From the NCBI GenBank assembly GCA_014529385.2, contig CM043950.1, forward strand, positions 68,040,435-68,104,434: a DNA stretch of 64,000 nt, in the 5' to 3' direction. The position numbers and the translations under genes are program-made. Every line of letters begins with the position of its first letter. The first letter of the stretch is position 1. The notes under the pieces are model-generated. The model made no database searches and was not told where the DNA came from. It saw only the letters and a list, made by a program, of their open reading frames with translations. The stretch comes from Adiantum capillus-veneris. Its lineage: Eukaryota > Streptophyta > Polypodiopsida > Polypodiales > Pteridaceae. Shown here piece after piece: positions 12,442-22,394 of this stretch.

Positions 12442-14909
12442 TATGGATGCAAGGCATACAGTTAAAGGATAACCTAAACCTTTTCAATGCTTACAATGAT
12501 TCCCTAGAGTAAGCAAATGTATATATGTATAAATGAACAAAGTTTTTGTCTTATAAGACTCTCTTTTTATTTATTGTGCACAAATGTTAATAAGTATGCA
12601 TGCTTGGGATCATGTTTGTGGAGAAGACGTCTCCCAAACACCAAGTAGAGAAACTTGTCACTCTACTATGGAAGATTGATACGGGCTAATGTGCAGACAT
12701 GCTTGCGGCAGCTAAGGCTCTCAAGCACCAAATGGACTAGTCATCCATTCTGGAACGATGTCGTAGTGTAAAATAGGGATCCTCTACCCGCTAGCAAACG
12801 GACTAATGACTAGGCTTTATCTTCTCTATCTCATAGTTCAGGATGACTATGATTTCAAGAGAGAGGTACTGTCATAAAAACTAATACCGAATTCTCCCCA
12901 ACGATTTTTTCATGTTAAGCTGATCATAATATGGGGCATTAGGAAGAGAATGGGGTCTAGGAGGGCCTCTTTACTTTGCAGTTTAAGGAAGTCAAACCTT
13001 TATTATTAAGAAAGTAATCAAAGGATAGCTTTTGAATTCAAACATGCAAAACGGCTAGTTTATTTTGAATTCAAAGTCCTCGCCCAAAATGGAATTTAAA
13101 ATCTAGCGAGTAAAACCATACCATGTAGCATACCTATGGAAAGAGCTCGACACGTAGATTGCAAATTTATGATCTCTGCTTAAATTGGAGATCATACGTA
13201 GGAGTTATGAAAGGCCTAAAATCATAAAATTATCCACCTCCTTTTTGGGTGAAAAAGTGCATCCTTTGGCCACTCTTACACATCTCTAACACACCCACCA
13301 TTCTTGCACACGTGGCATACACCTATTTGTCAAAATGTTAATCACCTCCATAAGCTAACGGAAAATAAAGAGCCCCTCCTACACCCATCCTCTTCCTAAT
13401 GGAGGTACCAAGGGAGTAAAAGCTAGAATGTTGGTAAGGCTGCAAGACCGATCTCAACGGGTATCCAAAAGAGGGAAAATAGGGATCCAAAGGGGGACAA
13501 TCTGCCAAAGAGAAATGTGCATCAATGGAGCTTAAAATACCTAAGGTTCATCTCCATTAAGACTTCCATAGCCTAAGGTTCTAAAATTTAATCAAAAAGT
13601 CAAATGGCCAAAAGTAGGGAAAATTGGATGGTTATGGAAAGACTAAAAAGTCTTTCCACATCCCTAGGAAGGAGGAGGCGAGCCCTAAAGGTAGGGGAAG
13701 AGAGAGAAACACACACACACACACACACTCCCAAGCTCTCTCTTTACACAAAGAGATTAATGGACACATGGCAGGCTCCTAGCCCAGTTGCTCCCAATCT
13801 CCCCTCAAATCCTATAGGATGGCCATAAAGGTGGACCAATGAGCATTAGACTAGAGTAAAATTAGTCTAATCAATTTATAAATGCTTGATAAAAGAACCA
13901 ATAGAAATTAATCTCCCTACAAGACTATTGGACAGTCTACCAAGGGGTCCAATGAGCATCAAGCAACCCATTGGCTTGCTTGATTCCTATTGGCAAGAAG
14001 ACTAAAAGATCCAATGAGAGTTTAAATAAATCATTTTAATTATCTAAAGCTCTCACAAAAGGGGAAAGGGGGACACTTGTCACAAGACTATCAACTATTC
14101 CACTTAATTGCTATTGGCTAAGCTCTGCAGGAGCCAATGGGAAGCTAGAAAGAGAAAATGGGAAGAGAGGTTGACCAAGAAGAGAGAGACAGAGAGTTGG
14201 CATTTTTAGTCTAACTCATTTTGCTACACACACACACAAAAACATACATACACACATAACTCATGTTTTGAGCAAGAACTCCATCTCCTTCTCCAAGCAT
14301 TGAGAAGTAGAGACCTACACCAAGTCCTCTTGTCTATGGAATGCAAAGCCAACCAAGAGGCCAAGCTTCAATGGCATGCTCATCTCCTCTACCATGCTAA
14401 TTACTAAGCTAAGCTATTCTATAAGAGTGATTATGTGAGGAGAATACTTCTTTCTTGTAAGATACATCTTCTTCCTCTTCATCTTTACTCATTCCCTGTT
14501 AGCTCTCACCATCTTTGAAGGTCTGTGAGGTCTTGGGGCTGAGGCTAGGTCCACTATGTGTCTTTTTCAAACATAATTTGGTGCATGAAGCTTCCACCTT
14601 CATTGCACCAATGAGTTTTGTCGAGGAACACAAAGATTGTATTGTACAAAAGTCTCCCTTGATGGGAGAAGCTATAATACAAAAGACTTTTTGGAGAAGG
14701 AACCGGCTCCACGTGAATCCGATCCTCAACTGTTATATTTCTCTCTCTTTTCAAGTATTGTATATGCCAAACTAGCTAGGTGTAATTGCTATGTTTCTTT
14801 CTCCAACCAAGTACTGTCTCTATGCTCATTGGGAACTTGTTCTTAATGAAATGCTCACTATGTTATCATTTTTTGCTACACCCAAGTTACTAGTGCATTA
14901 AATGTTATA
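12442..14909 (+). mobile_element. 3' end and LTR of a gypsy element related to gypsy-2 (plus strand)
   Basis: Starting at ATGGATGCAAGGCATACA, this is homologous, in reverse orientation, to the chromodomain end, 3' untranslated region and LTR of the complete element at 49504-58408. Shared phrases include AAAGGATAACCTAAACC, the AAGAGAGAGGTA tract, and GAAAATAGGGATCCAAAG. The LTR spans 12870 (TGTCATAA) to 14909 (AAATGTTATA; the usual terminal CA is TA here). It is about 2040 bp against 1.59 kb for gypsy-2, partly because of some 450 bp of extra sequence between about 12960 and 13410. Everything upstream of the pol end is missing. Confidence 0.8.
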
Positions 14910-15181
14910 GGGGGCATCTATAATGCGTATAATACGGGCAACTTTAAAAGGAATCAATGTTCTCTCTCTAGGTCCTGTCTTTTCTCTACCTGCTAGCAAA
15001 GTTAATATCCTCCATGCAACTTTTGTTGTTCGCCAAATGCAGGTAATCATTGATAACTGTGCTCGTGTGCGACCGTGATCATGGCTCAGTTATCACTCAT
15101 CCCGTGTGCAGGAGGCTTAGTAGCCTGAGTTACCTAAACGGATAATTGCACCCTCGTGTGACCATAGCCTTAGTCACATGG

Positions 15182-15231
<50 letters not shown>

Positions 15232-15752
15232 TGTGACAAGTGTAAAGGCATTGGTTTTCGTACTAGTACTAGTTTGGAGTTTACGCATTATGTTGCATAT
15301 AGGAACACCTAGAAAGGGTTAGCTTTCTCCCGTTATAGAATCAATGTCACAAAAAGATCGGGGTCTAGTGTATTTTAACCGGTTGAAATTGTAAAATCCC
15401 AGTTAGATTTTGAGCTTGGCTTTGAGAGACCGAGAAATTTACATAAGGTTTAGTGTAACTACTGGCAAAAGCTTCAAATTTTGACCAAAGAACCCAAGAA
15501 TTTCAAGTTTGCCCTTATTTTCACAGGTGAGAAAAATTGCACTATTCTAGGATTGTATAGAATAACAATAATAGTTATAGTACTAATAAAACGGCACGCC
15601 TTTGGCGGTGGCATGGCCCCTCTTTACCCCCTTGTCAGCCCGCCGCACTCGCCACCAACTTACACCTAAAGGCCTCCCAAATTGGATTTTGCTCCTCTGT
15701 AGGGATTTACAACTCCCAAAAAGCTAACCCTATAGCTGGTCTCCCCCTTGAG

Positions 15753-15802
<50 letters not shown>

Positions 15803-16120
15803 CGCACTGCCACCAGCCATCTCTCAACATCCCTCGCTAAGCTTTCGTTTTTTATAAGCGCCATAGCTACCCTTCGCAAGCTCAACGTTCTGCATTGCCT
15901 CCTAGTTGCCCACTTCGTCTTGGCACCTACTATGGTGGCTCTCCTGCGTGTAGCAAATGCCATAAGTTTGTCCTACTTATAGCACCTTAAGCTCCCCCAC
16001 ACCATAATACGAGATGTCCTCCAGAAGCTGGCTGCCCCCTTTTCAGCCTGCAACATGCACCATTACCTTACTTAGCTCAAAGAAGGTCCTCTACATGCCT
16101 CTCAAAGTGGGCTTCTCTTT
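14910..16120. other. Non-coding spacer with (CT)n and (GA)n tracts
   Basis: Contains a (CT)n tract at 15186-15238 and a (GA)n tract at 15755-15800. A dispersed repeat at about 15345-15595 recurs near 42 kb. The region 15600-16100 is pyrimidine-rich with short frames of no recognisable family. The 5' end of the rolling-circle element downstream may lie here, but I cannot place it. Confidence 0.5.
15345..15595 (+). repeat. Dispersed repeat, copy 1
   Basis: About 250 bp beginning GGGGTCTAGTGTATTTTAAC. It contains TTAGATTTTGAGCTTG, GGCAAAAGCTTCAAATTTTG and AATTTCAAGTTTGCCCTTAT, all found in the same order and orientation at 41995-42240. It has no coding capacity, and I saw no terminal repeats that would classify it. 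Confidence 0.7.
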
Positions 16121-16826
<706 letters not shown>

Positions 16827-16878
16827 CAACTTCTATTTAGTTAGTTTCTTTCTTTCTTTTTATGTTGAGGTGGTCCGC

Positions 16879-19323
16879 ATGTTCCAAGCCAAGCACCCAC
16901 ACACGTTGCACACAACCCAGGCCGTGAAATGCAAGCTTTCACGCCTGAAGAACGAGAAGGGCCTGGTCATTGGTGCTCAAATACGATGCAGGTTGAGCAA
17001 GCCGATTAAGAGATACAACAAAAGCATCAAGGACAAGCCCATTACACCCTGCGGAAAATGTGGACGTTTGCTATTCCGCCGCCAGCTAACATGTCAGCTT
17101 CTACCTCGAGTTGCGGAATCCACTTCAAGGAAGCGAAGACGCTATGAGGATGTGTATGTCTGTAGCCACTGCAAGAAACACTTGACAAGCGATAGCAATC
17201 ACCTGTGGAGCTTGCAAGAGACAGGGTTCAATCCAGCGCTTCCCTTTGTGTCAGATCTAAACCCCGTAGAGGCACTCTTGGTCTCCATTCGTATCCCCTT
17301 CGCCAAGATACGTGAACTGACGTACGAAGGTCAATATGGGCTTAGAGGTAGCGTTGTCAATGTGCTTGCCAACTTGGAGAAGAGCCAGGCTGTGCTGCCT
17401 CGCTTCATTGAGGATGAGGTTTTTGTCCTTGTGGGAATCAAACGAAATCTCCAATACGATAGATGTTACCTAAGCGGTGTTGTGCGACCCCTGCTCACAA
17501 TGCGTGCAACCACTAGGCTATTGTCCACACCACTCTACATGAGAGAAGGTGTCACCATCAACGACAAGTGGCTTGCACACCTTTCTAGTCTAAGTATACC
17601 TCCTACGAATACCCTTGACGCCAATGCGCATGATGTTGAGCTTGAGGATGAACAGACTGATATCATGCTTCATGGGGTCACAAGTGCGGCAGAGGTTGTC
17701 GATTACAGTGGCAAGATTCTTCACGTTGCACCTTGTGAGGGCAATTCACCGTTGAGCATCTTCACGGATGAGTATCGCGAAGAGTTGAGCTTCCCAACTC
17801 TTTTCTTCGGGTCCCCTAGAAGATATAGAGAAGCCGCAAGCAAAGATTATCAAACGATTGCAAAGTGGGAGCTCCTGAACATTGACAGAAGATTCACCCT
17901 GGACATCGAAAATTTATTTTTCAAGTCTATCAAAATCATGACACAACAATTTGCTTCCTCTGTTTGGGTGCGAATGCGCAAGGGAAAGCTAGCAGGTACA
18001 ACTCTGACTGCGAGGCAAGTTGTAGAAGAAACAAACATAGAGAGGCTTCTCAACTCAAGATTAGGCTTTAGAGACTTTAAGGCACTGCGCACATCCCCCG
18101 ACTACAAGGAAAAGATGAAAAAAAATGTCTTCGCAATGATCCGACAACTTGGACCGCCCACATTTTTTGTCACGTTCTCCTCCGCAGAGCGAAGATGGAA
18201 AGAGCTTCTTGCTGCACTAGAGAAGTTAGTCCCGCTGAGCCAAGAGCCCGAGGAGAGCCTGAGCTCATACCAACGTCGCCTCATTCGTGCCGGTCCCATT
18301 ACAACTGCTCGTTTCTACGTCAACTAGTTCAACACAATGAAACGGTTGTTGCGGACTGATTCCTCCATAGGTGGCAAAATACGAGACTTCTTTTTCATCA
18401 CGGAATTCCAAAGTCGCGGTAGCTAACATGATCATGGTTTGTTGTGGCTAGAAAATGCTCCATCACTCACAACGCACTCACATCAAGATATTGTAATGTT
18501 TGTAAATACCCACATTAGCACAAATGGATCCATCTTGCCTAATGACCTTTCTGAAGCTTACAAGCACAAGCACCATAAGACTTGCCAAAAGAAGAGCAAA
18601 AATTGCCATTTTGGATTTCCACGTTTCCCCATGCCATTCACAACTATTATCCGGCAAGGAATACTTGAGGCGAACATAGCTAGACAAGGTAAGCTTTACT
18701 TGCAACAAGTTGGAAGACAACTCAGCCAAATTGATTTACAAAATGCGCCCACATTTGAAGAATGGCTAGAACAAGTACAACTCTCCATGGAACAGTACTT
18801 GCTTGCATTGCAAGCAACTATCTCGGGACCCACTATTTTTCTCAAGCGCAAACCAAGCGATATATCCACGAACAACTTCAATAAGTCAATAGCTTCACTT
18901 TGGAATGCAAACACATATATACAATTCGTGCTAAACGCACATGGAGCTGCGAGCTACTGCACCTCATACATGACAAAAATGGACAATACATTAATAGGAG
19001 TAATCAAGGCACAGCTTGATCACTGTGTTGCAAACAATGCAACAACGTTGGAGAGACTACAAAAAGTTGGTATCACAATCCTTAACACACAACAAATTAG
19101 TTCACAACAAGTGGCTTACATATGTCTCTCTCTTCCATTGCATAGCTCCTTTAGAGAATTCATATACATAAATACTAATCCACCTGAAGAGCGTACTCTC
19201 GTTCTCAAAAAAAAGAACACCTTGCAAAAAATGCACCCCGACACGATAGATATCTTCTCTGCCTCCATCATTGACAAATATGCCTGCAGACCACACTCGT
19301 TCTTTGCCATGTGCTTGGCCTAG
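16879..19323 (+). pseudogene. Rep portion of the rolling-circle transposase (DUF6570/Helitron-N, HUH nuclease)
   Basis: Residues 1-150 include paired cysteines (PCGKCGRLLF and VCSHCKKHL) and the LNPVEALLVSIRIPF block typical of DUF6570 proteins near Helitron Reps. LGPPTFFVTFSSAERRW (about 18150) is the Helitron_like_N block. FFITEFQSRGS is followed after one stop by HDHGLLWL (about 18390-18445): the HUH motif, H-D-H, that binds the catalytic metal. The tyrosine motif is SYCTSYMTK (about 18951), with two tyrosines for strand nicking and joining. Stops at 18325-18327 and 18424-18426 interrupt it without changing frame. The first frame could be extended to a GTG at 16870; I prefer the ATG at 16879. 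Confidence 0.75.
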
Positions 19324-19362
19324 TTCGCTTCCACAACCAAAAATCCCTCCAAGCCTGACACG

Positions 19363-21216
19363 TTGCTACGGAGGGCACGCATCATACCGTACGTTAGATA
19401 CAATAAAGCCAAAGACCCTGACAACCCCTACAGAGAACAATGCCTTCTCTTCTTGCCGTGGTCAAGCAATGAGAATGAGCACCTGTTCGAAGTCTCGTCT
19501 TGGATCGATGTCTACACTTCTAACATTGAGACAGTGAAAAACAATGAATCATAGTTCGTTGTCGAAACAGATCCGCTCGACAGGTTTGCAACAGCCGTCA
19601 CAACCTCACGCAACACGAGAAGTGTAAGCTCCTTGAACGATTCTGGCAATGTCAACGTGATGATCAACACCCCATCAAAGCAACCGGCGAAGAAACCATT
19701 TGCTTTGCATTTTTCCAAACATATTGGCATGACCAATAAGGATTTCCACACATCAATAAAGAAGCTAAACCCACAACAGCCACTCATCCTCGATGATGTC
19801 ATGCTCAAAAAACGCATAGCGCCATCAGAAAAGATACATCTCTTCCTCAGAGGTGGAGCAAGCACTGGAAAAACATTCACGTTGTTCTTGCTAGCCGAAG
19901 CCCTCATTCGTTTCTACACACATAAGTCAGGCCACAATCTTGACTTTCCTAAGGCACTTCTAATGGCATATACAGACAGGCAGCATTCAACATTGGTGGC
20001 ACAACTATATACTCAGCTTTACATTTGTCTTTGATAACTACGACACACACAAGTCTCGGAGCAGAAAAGCTAGATGCATTGTCCTTACTTTATCAAGATT
20101 TGGAGCTTGTAGTGTTTGATGAAGTCTCCTTGATAGGATCAAGTGTCTTTTCATTGGCTGACTCACGTCTTCATGCCATCAAGAGAAAACACGACCAGCC
20201 TTTTGGTGGCCTTGATGTCATACTCTGTGGTGACCTCTGCCAAGCTAGCCCAGTCAAAGACTCTTGGATATTCACAAGCAAGCAACCTCTTCTAGAGGCG
20301 GTTGCACCTTCGTACTGGCATGAATTCCCTAAGTGCTACGAACTAACGATGACAATGAGACAAACCGATGGACAATTAATAGAGGTGCTCAACCGAATGA
20401 GAATTGGCTCACACACCAGCAGCGACCTTGCATACATTAACAGATCCTTCCACAGAGAGTTGCCTACTAACATAACCATATCACACGTATTCTACTCTAA
20501 CAAGGCAAAGGATGAACACAATGAAAAGGTCTTCGCACAATTTCCCGGTGAGCCACACATATTCAAAGCGATTGACAAGCGCGCCGCTTCATGCAGCAAA
20601 ACAATAGCAATTCCATTGGATGCTAGACAAACTGCGGGTCTCCAAGCAACATTGTGTCTGAAGCCAGGCCTAGTGGTCGAGCTATGCGCTGGAAATCTGG
20701 ACATTCTCGACAGCCTTGTGAATGGTGCAGGAGGCGTCTACAAGCTCTGCTCTACATTCTGCGACACGACATGCCTCTGGATTCATTTCACCAACCCTAG
20801 CATAGGGCAAAAACAAAGGTATGACCACCATCATCTTCGCAACCCACTCACAATGCCTGGTTGGACGCCAATTCTCCGCATCGCACGCGAATTCCAAATT
20901 GGCAAGAACTACTTCAACACCCTCACACGCAAGCAATTCCCAGTTGCCGCGGCCCGCACAATTCACCGATCACAAGGGCTTACACTCAACACACTGGCTT
21001 TCAACCCCAAAGGAATTAGGTCTCACGGCCTCACATACACTGCTCTCACACAAATTAGTGACACTACAAATATATATTTGATAGAGAGCTTGCTACCCTG
21101 CATCATTCACACCGATGCATCTGTCCTCAAAGAACTCCACAGGTTGAGAATAGAAGCAGCTTATTCCCCTGTCCAGAAGCAGTTGCATCTCCACCAAGAT
21201 ACACATTACATTGTGC
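19363..21216 (+). pseudogene. PIF1-like helicase portion of the rolling-circle transposase
   Basis: This superfamily 1 DNA helicase would unwind the transposon strand during rolling-circle transfer. Walker A is FLRGGASTGKTFTL (about 19848). Motif Ia, AAFNIGGTTIYSAL, lies at 19980-20020, immediately after a small frameshift near 19975. Walker B is LVVFDEVSLIG (about 20108), then FGGLDVILCGDLCQ (about 20200). The MTMRQTD block lies near 20350. The C-terminal VAAARTIHRSQGLTL (about 20945) is the arginine-containing motif. A stop at 19552-19554 separates the linker from the helicase. Frame 1 carries the protein to the frameshift and frame 3 afterwards. Apart from these lesions the domain looks well conserved. 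Confidence 0.8.
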
Positions 21217-21819
21217 AATCACTAAACGTCGTCTCCCTTGGAAAGCATGCAAAAGATATCATCCATGATAAAAGCCTAATGGCCTCCGACATACTCTGCC
21301 TATAAGAGACTCGACAACATACGACAACCATTCCAGGCTTCCACAGCATATCCTCAACACAACTACACGACATCTCCATTCTCCATAAAAACAACCTAAT
21401 ACCTACACAAATACGCATCTGTATAAATCAAACACTTGAAACAATCCATGCAACTTTCCACTGCATCAACAAGTGCCTGGCGACAGTCATTTCAGTCTAC
21501 AGGGCACCGACATCATCGCTCCCACGGTTCCTGCATAGCATCTCCAATCTTCTTGACTCAACCCGCACCATGCGACCACTAATCATAATGGGAGATTTCA
21601 ACAGTTGACGCACTTCCGAAAACCAGCACATATAGAACCCTTTCCAACCTCGTTCTCCAGCATGGTCTCCACCAATTGATACACCATCCAACCACAGTAC
21701 ACAACTCTATGCTAAACCACGTATGGGTTAGCAATGACCTACCACAAACTACATCTGGCACTAACTACAACTACTGGTCCGACCACTCCACTACATACCT
21801 CCTCATCGCCAAAAACTAA
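21217..21819 (+). pseudogene. EEP (AP-like) endonuclease domain fused after the helicase
   Basis: It follows the helicase in the same frame without a gap. SLNVVSLGKHAKDI begins the fold (about 21217), and ASDILCL is followed by a TAA stop (21303-21305) and then ETR. The stop thus sits at the residue before the metal-binding glutamate of the family's L-x-E-T signature. ATVISVYRAP (about 21480) and LIIMGDFNS (about 21577) carry the conserved D and N. A stop follows at about 21604, and a frameshift before 21655 moves to the frame with NHVWVS and YWSDHSTTYLLI (catalytic S-D-H) and the TAA at 21817. It is closer in style to non-LTR retrotransposon endonucleases than to host AP endonucleases (my reading). 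No reverse transcriptase follows, so this is not a LINE. Confidence 0.75.
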
Positions 21820-21914
21820 CCTCCCCTTGCTTTTTGCAGGCCATTGTGATTTCTCACCTTGTTACTAGTATAGATAGGTATAGGTATATCGTTGAGATAG
21901 TTATAGACGAGGGC

Positions 21915-21939
21915 CATATGACTATGATACGATCATATG
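21915..21939 (+). other. Inverted repeat hairpin, candidate 3' end signal of the rolling-circle element
   Basis: CATATGA at 21915-21921 is the exact reverse complement of TCATATG at 21933-21939, with an 11-nt loop. Helitron-superfamily elements carry a hairpin near the 3' end, usually more GC-rich than this one. Position and symmetry are suggestive only. Confidence 0.35.
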
Positions 21940-22036
21940 AGACTTGAGTTTACTGCCCAGAGTCCAACTTGCATGCAAATTGCAATGCCGTTGAAAAGGA
22001 AGAACTTGTTTGGAGTACTAGTTTGTCTTTACGTTG

Positions 22037-22337
22037 CAGATAAGAACACGTGTGTATAAGAAGACCAACTCAGGAAGAAGCGTGCAGCCGTGCACGCATG
22101 GAGAGTTGCTCTCAGTTTGAGTTTAGCCTTGGCCCTTTGTGATGCAGATAGGAACACGTGTATGTACCCCGACCCTCGTTGCAAAAGCAAGTCTGCATCA
22201 GCCAGCCATTGATATGAGCGCCATGTGATCGAATGCTCAGAAAAAGGTTTCAACTTTCCAGCAACGTGTCCAACTCGCGTATAAGAAGAACCAACTCATG
22301 AAGAAGCGCGCGCGCACACACACACAATTAGTCTTAC

Positions 22338-22378
<41 letters not shown>

Positions 22379-22380
22379 CC
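22037..22380 (+). promoter_or_regulatory. Probable promoter and leader of the BAHD gene, with duplicated G-boxes
   Basis: Two CACGTG G-boxes, each within GAACACGTGT, lie at 22047-22052 and 22155-22160. GTATAAGAAG-ACCAACTCA-GAAGAAGCG-like sequence occurs at 22054-22083 and again at 22279-22310. The second copy supplies a TATAAG at 22280, about 115 bp before the ATG, a reasonable TATA position. A (CA)n tract and a (CT)n tract (about 22341-22376) form the likely leader. G-boxes bind bZIP/bHLH factors, so regulation by light, ABA or jasmonate is possible but not shown. Confidence 0.5.
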
Positions 22381-22394
22381 TAACACAGACAAAG

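Larger units (their letters stand above)
16879..21939 (+). mobile_element. Rolling-circle transposon, Helitron2/Helentron-like (Rep-helicase-endonuclease)
   Basis: One ancestral frame runs from the first ATG at 16879 to the TAA at 21817-21819, about 1,645 codons. It encodes an N-terminal zinc-finger region, an HUH Rep domain, a PIF1-family helicase and a C-terminal EEP endonuclease. Six in-frame stops (18325, 18424, 19321, 19552, 21303, about 21604) and two frameshifts (about 19975 and between 21607 and 21655) break it. The endonuclease fused after the helicase is the layout known for Helitron2/Helentron elements in animals; typical plant Helitrons instead carry RPA-like genes. Element ends are not proven. 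A 7-bp-stem hairpin at 21915-21939, about 95 bp past the stop, is a candidate 3' feature. Confidence 0.8.

Noticed and set aside
18478-19310. Minus-strand frames antisense to the Rep gene
   Set aside because: They are shadows of the real plus-strand frame, without domains of their own.
21217-21819. Endonuclease region as the start of an independent LINE
   Set aside because: It continues the helicase frame without a gap, and no reverse transcriptase follows in 400 bp before the BAHD gene.
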